A stretch of DNA of 64,000 bases from Salinivirga cyanobacteriivorans (GTDB taxonomy: Bacteria; Bacteroidota; Bacteroidia; Bacteroidales; Salinivirgaceae). The translations under genes were made by a program, and so were the position numbers. This document shows positions 9,380 through 19,639 of the stretch, one piece after another. Each line of letters opens with the position of its first letter. Positions within the stretch are counted from its first letter, which is position 1. The DNA is taken from the NCBI RefSeq assembly GCF_001443605.1, contig NZ_CP013118.1, forward strand, positions 442,225-506,224, given 5' to 3'. The notes under the pieces were generated by a model that searched no databases, had not been told where the DNA came from, and was given only the letters and a program-made list of their open reading frames with translations.

Positions 9380-12300
9380 TCATTCCTTCGAAATAGTGAT
9401 AAATTTGTTTACGGTTTGCTTTAATACCTCTTCAGTAATTGGTTTCGCCAGGTAAGCGTCGAATATATCCGAAAACCGATCAATATCGTGTTCCTGAACG
9501 TAGGCAGATTGGGCTACAATTGGTAAACTGGGTTTTAATTGCTTTATTATTTTGGCTGCTTCATCGCCGGTTATTTTCGGCATTTTAATGTCCATTAAAA
9601 CTAAGTTGATATCCGGATTTTTTTTGCAAATATCTACGGTTTCCTGGCCATCTTTGGCATGAATGAGGTTTACGTTAAGTGTAGTCAAATATTCTTCGAT
9701 GAGAACAAAATTCAATTCTTCGTCCTCGGCTACTAAAATGGTTCCTGGGCCTGCATTTTGTACTGAACTGGACGTTGCTTTATCCGTTTTGTTAACCGGT
9801 TTAAACGGTATGGTAAAATAAAAGGTTGACCCTTTATTGGGTTTTGACTCCACCCAGATTTTTCCACCCATCATTTCTGCAAAACCTTTAGAAATAGAGA
9901 GCCCCAACCCAGTGCCTCCATAAAGTTTATTGATTGATTTATGTGCCTGCTGAAACCGTTCAAATATTATTTTTTGCTGATTAGGAGTCATACCAATTCC
10001 GGAATCTTTCACATAAAATTCTATTTCGGCGGGCTCACTGTCTGTTTTTACAGCATAACCCATTAAAACAGAACCTTCGTGGGTAAATTTGAGTGCGTTG
10101 GACAGTAAATTTGTAAATATCTGTGTGATCTTTGTTTTATCCGTATAAATAACTGACTGACCATTGCTTAATGGTTTTTTTGTTTTTAATGCAATATTTT
10201 GCTTTTCTGCCCCGGGTTTAAAAATCGAAAAGAGTTCCTCTATAACGTCGTTTATGTTAACCTTCGATATATTTAATTTTTCTTGTTTGGTATCAAGTGC
10301 AGAAATGGTAAGAATATCGCTAATAATGGCCACCAACTGCCTGCTGCTGTTTTGAATGATGGAAACAAATTTCTGCCGTTTTACATCATTCAATTCTGGT
10401 TTGTTCAACATACCAGAAAACCCTGATATGGCATTGAGCGGTGTTCTTATTTCATGCGACATATTTTGCAAAAAAGCTGTTTTCAGTCGGTCGCTCTCTT
10501 CGGCCTTTTCTTTGGCCTCTAGCAGCTCTTCATTTGCCTGCCTTAATTCTTCGTTAATCGCCTCATAATCTTTATTTTGTGCTCTAATTCTTTCATTGCG
10601 CTCGTGCAATAGTTTTTCTACCTTTTTTTGTCCGGTAATATTCTCTTTAATGGCTACAAAATTTGTGACAATTCCAGCATTATTCTCAACGGGTGAGATA
10701 ACCGCTTTTTCCCAGTATGAATCTCCGTTTTTCTTTTTATTCAATATTTCGCCTTCCCAGTTTTTGCCTGAAAGAATGGTATCCCATAGCTCCTTGTAAA
10801 AGGCTGTATTATGATGGCCTGATTTTAATATATTGGGGTTCTTACCCATTGCCTCTTCAAAACTATAACCTGTTAATTCTGTAAAAAATGGATTTACATA
10901 TTCAATAGCTCCTTCCCTGTTGGTTATCACTACCGAAACCGAGCTTTGCTCAACGGCTCTGGAAAGTTTAGTTACTTCATCTTCGCTCCTTTGACGATCG
11001 ATAAACATACTTAATTCATGGGCAACCAATTCCATAATTTCAACGCTCGATTGATCGTAAACAGCAGTATTATCATAATTTTGAACGACAACAGCACCCA
11101 AAATTCGCTCCTCGATTTTTAATGGCACGCCTAGCCAGGTTTCAGCAGTAGTTCCAATAAGATCAATGGTCCCTGCTTCATGCAAGCGCAAAATTTCATC
11201 CTTTTGCAGAAGCACAGTTCTGTTTTCCTGTATTACATAGCCCGTAAGTGATTTTTCGGCAGGCCAGGATGGTATTTCATCCTTCTCATCTTTCTCCACG
11301 TTGGCGCTTAACATCCCGGTTTCTTTATTATAGAAAGCAATCACAAAATTCCGGGCATCAATAATACTATTCAATTCATTTTGAATGGATACAAACAGCT
11401 CATCCAGTTTTTTTGTGGTAATGGTTGCCCGGGTAATGTTATATTGCAGCTGCCTAATCATCTCGGCTCTTTTGCGATCGGTAATATCTATATCAAGGCA
11501 AAACAATTCGGGTTCATGTCCTTTTCGCTGCACAATAGTATGGCTCGAAATAACCGAAACCCGGGAACCGTTTTTACGCATCAGCGACAATTCAGCCGAA
11601 GGTACAGGCTTTAAGGTTTCATGCATTTGCTTCACCTCGCCGAGTACAATTTCGCGCATTTCAGGCGGAATAATAAGCTCATACAAACTACCTCCCATTG
11701 CTTCCTCAGCCTTATAACCGTATAAATTTTCCGATGCCTTGTTCCAATAAATAACCGTACCGTCAAATCGGTACCCTTGCACTGCAATCCACGGGATATC
11801 GCGTAATACATAGCGAAATCTTTCTTCACTTTCCTTTAGTGCTCCTTCAGCCTTTTTGCGATCTGTTATATCCAAAGCAGTAAATGTTACGCCTTTGGAA
11901 TGATCGTTTTGATCAATGGGTGTAGAAGCCAATAAAACATTTATAATTGTCCCATCCTTTTTTCGCCAAAGGGTTTCCACTTTACCTGTGCCTTTTTTGC
12001 GAATTTGTTCGTATTTTTCTTTTCCTACAAAATCATATTCCTTTCTGGAGGGATAAAGAATTTGGGCATTTTTGTTAATAAGTTCTTCTCTGCTATATCC
12101 TGTCATATGGCAAACACGCGGGTTTACCTCTTTAAGCTCCCGATTGACGACTACACCAATTCCTGTGGGGGCTACGCGATAGATACTGCGCATTTTTTCT
12201 TCACTTTCCCGTAATGCTTTTTCCGCTTTTTTACGTTCGGAAATATCCTGAAAAGCACCCTGTACTTTAACAACTTTACCGGTTTCATCTTTTATTGCTT

Positions 12301-13942
12301 TGCCATTTGCACGCACCCACAGGCGATTTCCTTTTGCCGTGATAATTTCCATTTCTTCATCGTACGGAATGCCTTTTTGGGCGCAATTGTTGAAAACCTG
12401 TGTTATTTTATCGCGCCATTCAGGGGCATAGAAATTGATGGCATCTTCTACCGGTGGCGCATATCCGTGCGGTACCTCATGAATATCTGCCACCGCATCG
12501 GACCAGGTGGCAGTGTTGCTCTCAAGATTTACGCTCCATCCGCCGAAACGTGCTGTTTCACCGGCAATTTGCAACAGCGCATAATTTGATTTCAGGGTTT
12601 CTTCAGCCTGTTTGCTATCAGTTATGTCGCGCACCCACTCCATGAACATTTCAACGTTATTGTTTTCATCAAGGATCGGAATGACTCGAATATCATACCA
12701 TTTTCCGTCGGGCAACCGTACCTCATCATGAACAGGTTTTCGTGTTTCAAAAACGGTTTTTGCATGACAGTCAGGACATATATGATTCAGGTTCCGGTAA
12801 GTTTTATAGCATTTTGTCTTTAAAATTTGTTTGCGTTTCTCAACAGCTGCAAACCCTTTCCAATTGCTGTAAAGTATATCCATTTCAGGGTTCTGAATCG
12901 AAACCATATCAGGAACCACACCCAGCATTTTTTGAAAGCGGGTTTCGCTTTCGCGAAGAGCTTCATCTGCTTTTTTACGCTCAGTAATGTCTCGCGAATT
13001 AAAAAGAAGTTGCTCCGGCTTACCTTCTTCATCTTTTAAAACAGACCCTATGGATTCAAACCATAAATAATCGCCGTTACTGCATTTATGCCGGTATTCA
13101 ACTTTTCGATTTTCTCCGGTTTGTAAAAATCGAGTGAATTTTTTGCTAATAGTATCAGTCTCATCGGGATGAACAAAATCCAAAATGTTTTTTCCAATCA
13201 AATAATTGTTGCTATATCCAAGTATTTCATAGGATTTACCGACCAAGGTGAAATATCCTTTCAAATCTGAGAGTGCAATTAAATCGAAACTACTATCTAA
13301 TACCTTTTCTAAAAGCTCGTTCTTTTTACGTAATTTTTCCTCACTTATTTCGGCTCTTTGTTTGGCGTGAAGCAACTCCTCATTGGTTTGTTGGAGTTCT
13401 TCATTTGTTGTCAGGTATTCTTCATTGCTGCTTAATAAATTCTCTATTATTTCTTTTTGGTTACTGTTTTTCTCCAGCTCTAATCCGGATATTAAAGCCA
13501 AATCGAGTTCTATGGTATTTTTAAATTGATTTAGTAGTTTTTCTTCTTGAGCCGAAAAAGGCCTCTCTTTGTTATCAAGAACGCAAATTGTACCAAAAGG
13601 TGTTTTATCGGGGTAATTAATGGGAAAACCCAGGTAAGCTATCATACCCAATTTAATGTCAGGATTCTTATCCCAGTCCTTATCTTTCAATGCATTGGGA
13701 ATATTGAGTTTTTTTTGTGTTTTAATCACCGTTTCGCAATATAAGCTGTGCCAGTGTTTTTTATCACCAATGTTGTATGGGTTATTTTCTGTATTGCTTG
13801 AAGTAAAAACCTCCATAAACTCGTTTTCTGCTTTCATAATTAGCGCAGCGGGCACTTGAATGATAGTGGCTAACAGATCAGCAATTTCCTGCCATTTTTT
13901 TAAGAAACTATCGGGTATATTTTCGAATGAGCATTGTTGCAT
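9380..13942 (-). CDS. Hybrid multi-PAS/GAF sensor histidine kinase with receiver domain
   Basis: 1520 residues, no signal peptide or transmembrane segment, so cytoplasmic. Order: GAF (about 20-160), coiled coil rich in NEELQQTNEELL, five PAS domains (about 215-840), a second GAF (850-985), a sixth PAS (1000-1110), another NEELRQANEELL coiled coil, HisKA with MSHEIRTPLNA, HATPase_c (DSGIGM and GGTGLGLSI), and a C-terminal receiver (phospho-acceptor in LVLMDIKMP, conserved Lys in AYLAKP). It should autophosphorylate and pass phosphate to its own receiver and perhaps a separate phosphotransfer protein. The second PAS holds a CPDC motif that could bind metal or sense redox. The signal is unknown. 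No partner regulator lies adjacent. Confidence 0.93.
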   Translation of the reverse strand: MQQCSFENIPDSFLKKWQEIADLLATIIQVPAALIMKAENEFMEVFTSSNTENNPYNIGDKKHWHSLYCETVIKTQKKLNIPNALKDKDWDKNPDIKLGMIAYLGFPINYPDKTPFGTICVLDNKERPFSAQEEKLLNQFKNTIELDLALISGLELEKNSNQKEIIENLLSSNEEYLTTNEELQQTNEELLHAKQRAEISEEKLRKKNELLEKVLDSSFDLIALSDLKGYFTLVGKSYEILGYSNNYLIGKNILDFVHPDETDTISKKFTRFLQTGENRKVEYRHKCSNGDYLWFESIGSVLKDEEGKPEQLLFNSRDITERKKADEALRESETRFQKMLGVVPDMVSIQNPEMDILYSNWKGFAAVEKRKQILKTKCYKTYRNLNHICPDCHAKTVFETRKPVHDEVRLPDGKWYDIRVIPILDENNNVEMFMEWVRDITDSKQAEETLKSNYALLQIAGETARFGGWSVNLESNTATWSDAVADIHEVPHGYAPPVEDAINFYAPEWRDKITQVFNNCAQKGIPYDEEMEIITAKGNRLWVRANGKAIKDETGKVVKVQGAFQDISERKKAEKALRESEEKMRSIYRVAPTGIGVVVNRELKEVNPRVCHMTGYSREELINKNAQILYPSRKEYDFVGKEKYEQIRKKGTGKVETLWRKKDGTIINVLLASTPIDQNDHSKGVTFTALDITDRKKAEGALKESEERFRYVLRDIPWIAVQGYRFDGTVIYWNKASENLYGYKAEEAMGGSLYELIIPPEMREIVLGEVKQMHETLKPVPSAELSLMRKNGSRVSVISSHTIVQRKGHEPELFCLDIDITDRKRAEMIRQLQYNITRATITTKKLDELFVSIQNELNSIIDARNFVIAFYNKETGMLSANVEKDEKDEIPSWPAEKSLTGYVIQENRTVLLQKDEILRLHEAGTIDLIGTTAETWLGVPLKIEERILGAVVVQNYDNTAVYDQSSVEIMELVAHELSMFIDRQRSEDEVTKLSRAVEQSSVSVVITNREGAIEYVNPFFTELTGYSFEEAMGKNPNILKSGHHNTAFYKELWDTILSGKNWEGEILNKKKNGDSYWEKAVISPVENNAGIVTNFVAIKENITGQKKVEKLLHERNERIRAQNKDYEAINEELRQANEELLEAKEKAEESDRLKTAFLQNMSHEIRTPLNAISGFSGMLNKPELNDVKRQKFVSIIQNSSRQLVAIISDILTISALDTKQEKLNISKVNINDVIEELFSIFKPGAEKQNIALKTKKPLSNGQSVIYTDKTKITQIFTNLLSNALKFTHEGSVLMGYAVKTDSEPAEIEFYVKDSGIGMTPNQQKIIFERFQQAHKSINKLYGGTGLGLSISKGFAEMMGGKIWVESKPNKGSTFYFTIPFKPVNKTDKATSSSVQNAGPGTILVAEDEELNFVLIEEYLTTLNVNLIHAKDGQETVDICKKNPDINLVLMDIKMPKITGDEAAKIIKQLKPSLPIVAQSAYVQEHDIDRFSDIFDAYLAKPITEEVLKQTVNKFITISKE

Positions 13943-14090
13943 GGGTTATGGGTTTATCGTTTATGATTGTTTTATGCTTTTCAAGCATATTAAACTTACA
14001 AGATACGATTTTTAGTTTAATGTGAATATGGATACTTCGAAAAAGTTACTTTTGACAGATTTTTTTGATGCGGTTGTTTTTACTTCGAGG

Positions 14091-14350
14091 ATTTGGAGCT
14101 AAACCCTTCAACGAACGCTAAGCCCTTCAAGCGGTCGAAGACCCTTGAAGCGGTTGGGTTTACTGTACTGTACTGTACTGCAAAAATTTCAACCGCTCGA
14201 AGGGTTTCCGCTGCGCTCCAACCGCTTCAAGGGTTGGGTTCGCTCGAAGGGTTTCTGCTGCGCTTCAACCGCTTCAAGGGTTGGGTTCTGCTGCACTCCA
14301 ACCGCTTCGAGGGTTGGTTGGTTTCCATCACGCTTCAAACGCTTCGAGGA
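14091..14350. repeat. REP cluster, left flank of the RAYT gene
   Basis: At least six copies of a core close to CCGCTTCAAGGGTTGGGTT or its inverse (CCCTTGAAGCGG) occur in both orientations, for example 14121-14159, 14190-14208, 14220-14240 and 14266-14287. A TACTG pentamer is repeated four times at 14161-14180. Translatable frames across it are fortuitous. It abuts the stop codon of the RAYT transposase. Confidence 0.85.
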
Positions 14351-14352
14351 TT

Positions 14353-14937
14353 TTATAAATTAAACGGTCGCAGGTGTACAAATTTAAAATTCTCAATATC
14401 TCCAAAATACTCAATTACAGTTGCCTTACTAATAAATTTATCCGAATTTGAAAAAAAGGAATTGTACGATGAATGCTCCCAATGCTCAATTCTTTCTACA
14501 AAACCATCTGTTACCGGATTCAAATGAATGTAATGAACTAGCTTGACAAAATATTTTTCGGTTTTTACAGGTTTTCGCTTAAACGTACTTTTAAACAAAT
14601 TACCAATTCTGTGATATTTTTTGTTGAACGATTGGGTATAACTATTGAAACAATGAGCTAATCGATAACTAATTGTTTTACTGTCAACTGTATTTGTTTC
14701 TTGATTTGTTTTAAGAGTTTTAATTAGTTCATTTTCCGGTTTAATCTGAACAAAGAAATGAAAATGATTTGGCATCAGACAATATGCAAACGTATTACAA
14801 ATTGGGACAATATATTTTACATAGCGGTTAAGAAAAATCTGATAATCATTTTTATCTTTAAAAAAATCATCTTGCCCATTGGCGTGATTATAGATATGGT
14901 AATAAAGCCCTTCTTCTAATGGAATTCTGTTTTGCAT
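14353..14937 (-). CDS. REP-associated tyrosine transposase (RAYT, IS200-like Y1 family)
   Basis: 194 residues beginning MQNRIPLEEGLYYHIYNH. The HUH motif is MPNHFHFFVQIKP (His-hydrophobic-His). The Y1 tyrosine is probably in the segment SYTQSFNKKYHRIGNLF, followed by VHYIHLNP. Family members nick and join single-stranded DNA at REP hairpins and are domesticated rather than self-mobile. Both flanks here carry REP palindromes of one family, as expected for a RAYT and its REP substrates. A single ATG start at 14937. Confidence 0.93.
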   Translation of the reverse strand: MQNRIPLEEGLYYHIYNHANGQDDFFKDKNDYQIFLNRYVKYIVPICNTFAYCLMPNHFHFFVQIKPENELIKTLKTNQETNTVDSKTISYRLAHCFNSYTQSFNKKYHRIGNLFKSTFKRKPVKTEKYFVKLVHYIHLNPVTDGFVERIEHWEHSSYNSFFSNSDKFISKATVIEYFGDIENFKFVHLRPFNL

Positions 14938-14994
14938 GCCTCTTGATTATTGCTTATTGTTTTAATTTTTATCAAATATAGTAATAATTTGCAC

Positions 14995-15142
14995 CATTCG
15001 AAGAGTTTCCATCCGCTTCGAGGGTTTTGGGCTAAACCCTTCATCGGACGGTAAACCCTTCAAGCGGTCGAAGACCCTTGAAGCGGTTGGGTTTACTGTA
15101 CTGTACTGCGAAAATTTCAACCGCTCGAAGGGTTTCCGCTGC
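14995..15142. repeat. REP cluster, right flank of the RAYT gene
   Basis: This repeats the left-flank modules in the same order: an ATTCGAAGAGTTTCC/CCGCTTCGAGGGTTTTGG pair, AAACCCTTCATCGGACG, CCCTTCAAGCGGTCGAAG, ACCCTTGAAGCGGTTGGGTT, three TACTG units (15094-15108) and AACCGCTCGAAGGGTTTCCG. The left copy has four TACTG units, so the pentamer tract varies in length. Confidence 0.85.
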
Positions 15143-15184
15143 CCCTCCTAAATCATACAGTATTTTTATATAAATTCTATTAAC

Positions 15185-16219
15185 CTAAGGAGAGTTCGAC
15201 GTAAGAAAACAGTAATTTTATTTGAATAAAAAGAGATTTTGATTATGTTTAAGTAACTAATAATCAAATACTTAGAACCAAAGCTCCCTTCAAGTGATAG
15301 ATAAAATTACTGAAATATTCTGTTTAATCTATGATTTTTGCAAAGAATATTACAAAGCCGAGGAGGGACATATCCTTGATGAAAAAGGCGCTAAAAAACC
15401 TCGTAAACACAAATTTAAGATGGATGACAGCGAGGTGATTACGATACTTGTAATATTCCATTTAAACAATACAGAAATCTTAAGCATTTCTATATCAACT
15501 ATGTACAAAAGCACATGAAAAAGGAATTTCCCGAAACAGTCTCTTATAACAGATTTATCGAACTTCAGAAAAAAGCTTTCTTACCAATGTGCGTTTTTCT
15601 TCAAACATGCTGCCTGGGTGAATATCCAGGGGTTTCCTTTATTGATTCTACTCCCCTGAGAGTCTGTCATATAAAAAGAGAAAAGCAACATAAAGTATTT
15701 GATGGGTATGCTACAAAAGGCCATTGTTCAATGGGTTGGTTCTTTGGTTTCAAGCTTCATATCGTTATCAATGACAAAGGAGAGATTATCGATTTTTTGT
15801 TTACCCAAGGTAATATTGACGATAGAGAACCATTGAAAAACGAGAACTTCCTAGAAAAAGTATTTGGGAAGCTTTTCGGAGATAAAAGGTATATCAGTCA
15901 AACATTGTTCGAAAAGCTCTTTATTGACGGTATACACCTGGTCACTAAAATACGTAAAAGCATGAAAAACAGTCTCATGCAAACATCCGATAAGGTTTTG
16001 TTACGTAAGAGGGCTCTTGTTGAAACGGTAAACGATGAATTGAAAAATACTTACCAGATCGAACACACAAGACATAGAAGCGTTGATAACCTCCTGTCAA
16101 ATTTGATTTCTGGCCTAATTGCCTATCACTTTTTACCCAAAAAACCATCCCTTAATTCAGAAGTCGTTGACGAAAAAAGGGTTAGGAAAGCTGCTTTGAT
16201 CGAACTCACGTTAATCTAA
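15185..16219 (+). mobile_element. IS982-family insertion sequence, transposase frameshifted
   Basis: The element surrounds a 15294-16219 transposase. Candidate ends share GAGTTCGA: GGAGAGTTCGACGTAAG on the left (about 15191-15207) and the inverse CGAACTCACGTTAA on the right (about 16201-16214), where the stop codon lies inside or next to the inverted repeat. Exact boundaries and a target duplication could not be fixed by eye. Confidence 0.65.
15294..16219 (+). pseudogene. IS982-family transposase, broken by a -1 frameshift
   Basis: Two frames together give one IS982 transposase. The first (15294-15518) supplies the N-terminus with KFKMDDSEVITILVIFH. The second continues with KQYRNLKHFYINYVQKHMKK and holds the DDE region: IDSTPLRVCH, KGHCSMGWFFGFKLH, TQGNIDDREP, and ALVETVNDELKN. 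The frames meet at 15461-15467 (TTTAAAC), where one missing A would restore FHLKQYRN. IS982 transposases are normally read from a single frame, so this is more likely a disabling deletion than programmed frameshifting. Cut-and-paste function is probably lost. Confidence 0.88.
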
Positions 16220-16317
16220 ATTACCTTGCTTGGAAAAACTATTGCACGAATTTCAAAATCCAACAAGCGCAGATAGCTTGCAGCTCTTTTCCAGAAAGAA
16301 ATTATGTCCGAAAAAAT

Positions 16318-17178
16318 TCATTCAGGAGCTGGTAGTGTTTTTACATCTGAATTAAAGGAAGCAAAAATGCCAACTGCATTTTCCAGGTTCGTAAATATCT
16401 GAAATGGCTGAGCAATGGGTATGTTTAATTCCACATTCTCAATTGGGAACTCATGTATATTATGCTGAGTATTAATCGACTGAAAATAAAAATATGCTTC
16501 GGGTGAAAGACTTTGCAAATGAATGCTTACACTATCCTCAGAATTAAAAAAGTAATCGATTACTATTGTATATTTTTGCCCATCAATAATCTCATCACTA
16601 AATACGATATAATCCTTATCAACAAGATCCCATTGCAATAAAGGATCATCACTATAAAAATGATTATATGAACCACCAATGGTATAGAAAAAGTAGAAGT
16701 TTTCTTCATTGGGAGGATCAGAAAATGTGATCTCATATCTTTCCAATTCTCTATAATCTACTGTTACGGGGTAGTGTCGTATGGAATCAATTTTTATTTT
16801 TGAGGGAATTCTTGTGCGAGCGAAAACAGAATCATACCCCGGTACTTTTACCTTTAAATCATACACTTCGCCGGGCAATATATTCATATAATTAACAGGT
16901 ACATATGACCTTATGGAATCATTGTATGAAAACTCCTGTGTATGACCATATTGATCATTTAGTTTTACTACAGCATTTGTTATTTCCTCAGTGTCTCCTC
17001 CAACCCCTGAGTTGTATGGAAAAGATAATTCTAGGTTAATTTCAGCTTGTACTCCAGGTGATAAAAATCCATGTGCAACGATCTTCTGCTCTCCTTCTTC
17101 TAGTTCCAAATCAACGGGTTTCTGGCAAGAATAAAGTGTGGATGCAGCAATTGTAAATAAAAGAATAAACCTAATCAT
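16318..17178 (-). CDS. DUF4249 family lipoprotein
   Basis: 286 residues with a lipoprotein signal peptide ending LYSC (Cys about 18). Then come the DUF4249 features: DLELEEGEQKIVAHGFLSPG, a TNAVVKLND segment and PGEVYDLKVKVPGYD. It is anchored to the outer-membrane region and follows the TonB-receptor gene with a 2-bp gap, the usual pairing in Bacteroidota. The likely role is an accessory partner of the receptor; the ligand is unknown. A homologous pair is at 58086-61260. Confidence 0.88.
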   Translation of the reverse strand: MIRFILLFTIAASTLYSCQKPVDLELEEGEQKIVAHGFLSPGVQAEINLELSFPYNSGVGGDTEEITNAVVKLNDQYGHTQEFSYNDSIRSYVPVNYMNILPGEVYDLKVKVPGYDSVFARTRIPSKIKIDSIRHYPVTVDYRELERYEITFSDPPNEENFYFFYTIGGSYNHFYSDDPLLQWDLVDKDYIVFSDEIIDGQKYTIVIDYFFNSEDSVSIHLQSLSPEAYFYFQSINTQHNIHEFPIENVELNIPIAQPFQIFTNLENAVGIFASFNSDVKTLPAPE

Positions 17179-17180
17179 AA

Positions 17181-19511
17181 CTAAAATTTAAAATAATAAC
17201 TAATAAAAGGTAGAATAGGAAATATGCCAATCTTGTTAAATCTATTCATTGAAGAATCATACTCTACGATAAAAGGGTTGACTTGAGAATAGGCATTATA
17301 AAGGCCAATTTTCCAGGTTCGTACACCCCGCTTTTTTTCTTTCTCCAGCATCAATGATAAGTCCAATCGGTGGTAATTAGGATATTGTAAATTATTCATT
17401 TGGCCGTAGTAATCCACAGTTTCATTTCCAGTAGGAAAAGGTGAGTAAGGCATATAGCTATTGGTTTCAAAAGTAGCAAACCTGCCACTACGAAAAACCC
17501 AATAAGCATTAAGCTTAATATGATCATTGAATTCGTGGGTTAAATTGACATTGAAAATATGCCGTCGATCGTACACATATGGGAAAGGTTTTCCTTGATT
17601 AAGCTCTTCGAAAGTACGAGTTGATTTTGAAAGCGTATAGCTAAGCCATGCATTCGTTTTTTGCCCACTTTTCTCCAGCAAAATTTCTATACCGTAAGAT
17701 TTTCCATTACCACTAACTAGTTTATTTTGCCAATCTTTTTGGTCTTCTTCTAGCAAGTATTCCATACGGTATTCGGTAACATTATGCATACTTTTATAAT
17801 AAGCATCCATGTTAAGGTGCACTTTGGGGAGAATTTGCCAGCTAATGCCTAAAGAAGGCTGGGATACGCTAACAGGTGGAATACGTTTTGTTGAAGGAAC
17901 CCATAGATCTGTTGGCATACCCAAACCTGAATTGGTGACCAAATGAAGGTATTGATGAAGGTAGTTATAACTTCCCATCAGAGCAACTTTTTCAGCTATT
18001 TGCCAATTTATGGCTAATCTTGGTTCCAAATAGTTGTATGAAACACTGTCTGTATAAAAACCATTAATATTCAACCCAATGGAAGCCTTTATTTCACCAG
18101 TAACTTCCCATTCATCTTCAATATAGACAGCGTACTGCAGGGCAGTTACTTTTGCATTTGAAACAGTAGAATTCAGTTCAATGTCATTTTGATAATTATA
18201 ATGCATACTTTCTATACCGGGATTAAAACGTCTACCCCTTAGCTTTATGCCAAATCGTAAGTAGTGATCGTGTGCAAGGAAGTAATCAAAATCCATTGCC
18301 GTGGCAAGTTCCTCAATACCTGAGCTGTAATTATTATCTATTTTTTTATCACCATCAGAAGTATTTTCGCTTGTAAGGTTGCTATTATCAAAGTCAAAAT
18401 GGCTTACCGAAAAAGTAAAGTTCGAGAAAAGCTGATTTGAATAAATATAGTTCCAGCGCATAACACCGGTAATATTTCCCCATCCAAGATCTGATTTCTG
18501 ATTAATTACATAATCTACATCATCAGTTTGGACACTTTCTTTGTTTTTCATAAAAAAAGCATCTTTTCCAATATAAGTACTCAGATAGAGCCTGCTTTTG
18601 GGTGAAAAAACATAATTAACTTTGGCATTTAAGTCGTGAAAAAAGTATCCCACACTTACATTACTTCCAGTTGCAGCAGCCAGTGGTCTCGTGAACAAAT
18701 CTAAATAGGTTCGTCTGTAGGCAAATAAGAAAGAGGCTGTATCTTTTTTTATTGGACCCTCAATATTAATCTTAGACGAAATAAGGCCTATAGCTATTCC
18801 ACCTGTATATTTCTGCAAATTACCTTCTCTTAAGCGTACATCTAGCACAGATGATACTCCTCCTCTATAACGAGCAGGAATGTTGCTTTTATAAAGTGTA
18901 GCACTTTTGATAACCCCGGGGTGAAATACTGAAAACAAGCCAAAAAAATGGTTAATATTATAAACAGGCACACCATCGAGTAAAATAAGATTTTGGTCAT
19001 GGCTGCCTCCTCGCACATGCATACCTGAAAAACCTTCATGACCACCCTGTACACCTGGCATTTGTTGAGCATATTTGATCAAATCTGCTTCACCAAAAAT
19101 AATAGCAGACTCTTCAATCAACTGTGGATTGAGTCTTATTGCACCTAATTCGGCCACAAGCCTACTATTCTGATTGGCTGTGACTTCTACTGTTTGAAGT
19201 AACTCCCCTGGCTTTAATGCTATATTAATTATCGTATCTGTCTGTAAATCTATTGCTTTCAAAATCTCTCCATACCCTACAAAAGAGTAGGATAGTTGAT
19301 GTTTACCCTTTGGCAAGATAAGACTATAATAACCATAATCATTCGTATAAATACCTTTATTACTATCGTGACTATGTACTGTTACATTAATTAAAGGTTC
19401 ATGGCTCTCAAAATCAACTACTTTACCTGAAATTGAGTATGTTTGCGCTAAAGTATTGAGTTTAAAAAATATTAGCAATGAGAGCAACAATAGCTGTTTA
19501 ATTGAATTCAT
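17181..19511 (-). CDS. TonB-dependent receptor with carboxypeptidase-regulatory-like N-terminal domain
   Basis: 776 residues: signal peptide to about 22 (ending NTLAQ), CarboxypepD_reg-like domain (SISGKVVDFESHEPL to about 107), plug (about 125-225, with HVRGGSHDQNLILLDGVPVYN), then a 22-strand-type barrel ending ILPFISYYFKF, with the terminal aromatic typical of outer-membrane proteins. It imports an unknown substrate by TonB energy. Paired with the DUF4249 lipoprotein downstream. It shares motif order with the receptor at 58086-60413, so the two are paralogues. Confidence 0.92.
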   Translation of the reverse strand: MNSIKQLLLLSLLIFFKLNTLAQTYSISGKVVDFESHEPLINVTVHSHDSNKGIYTNDYGYYSLILPKGKHQLSYSFVGYGEILKAIDLQTDTIINIALKPGELLQTVEVTANQNSRLVAELGAIRLNPQLIEESAIIFGEADLIKYAQQMPGVQGGHEGFSGMHVRGGSHDQNLILLDGVPVYNINHFFGLFSVFHPGVIKSATLYKSNIPARYRGGVSSVLDVRLREGNLQKYTGGIAIGLISSKINIEGPIKKDTASFLFAYRRTYLDLFTRPLAAATGSNVSVGYFFHDLNAKVNYVFSPKSRLYLSTYIGKDAFFMKNKESVQTDDVDYVINQKSDLGWGNITGVMRWNYIYSNQLFSNFTFSVSHFDFDNSNLTSENTSDGDKKIDNNYSSGIEELATAMDFDYFLAHDHYLRFGIKLRGRRFNPGIESMHYNYQNDIELNSTVSNAKVTALQYAVYIEDEWEVTGEIKASIGLNINGFYTDSVSYNYLEPRLAINWQIAEKVALMGSYNYLHQYLHLVTNSGLGMPTDLWVPSTKRIPPVSVSQPSLGISWQILPKVHLNMDAYYKSMHNVTEYRMEYLLEEDQKDWQNKLVSGNGKSYGIEILLEKSGQKTNAWLSYTLSKSTRTFEELNQGKPFPYVYDRRHIFNVNLTHEFNDHIKLNAYWVFRSGRFATFETNSYMPYSPFPTGNETVDYYGQMNNLQYPNYHRLDLSLMLEKEKKRGVRTWKIGLYNAYSQVNPFIVEYDSSMNRFNKIGIFPILPFISYYFKF

Positions 19512-19639
19512 TATAAAATTTTTACTTTAAAAGCACTATTCATTTATAACAAAACTACAAAACAAATATCATAGTTTCGTTCAATAAAGAATTTGAAATG
19601 AAAGGCTGCATTCTCAAGTGAATACAACCTTTTAATTTA

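Noticed and set aside
14093..14527. 144-codon plus-strand frame
   Set aside because: It translates REP repeats and the antisense of the RAYT gene; composition is repeat-driven.
9225..15142. REP clusters as a CRISPR array
   Set aside because: Units occur in both orientations with irregular spacing, and there are no cas genes.
15294..16219. Programmed frameshift in IS982
   Set aside because: The join is a short A run without a slippery heptamer, and the family is single-frame; a deletion is simpler.
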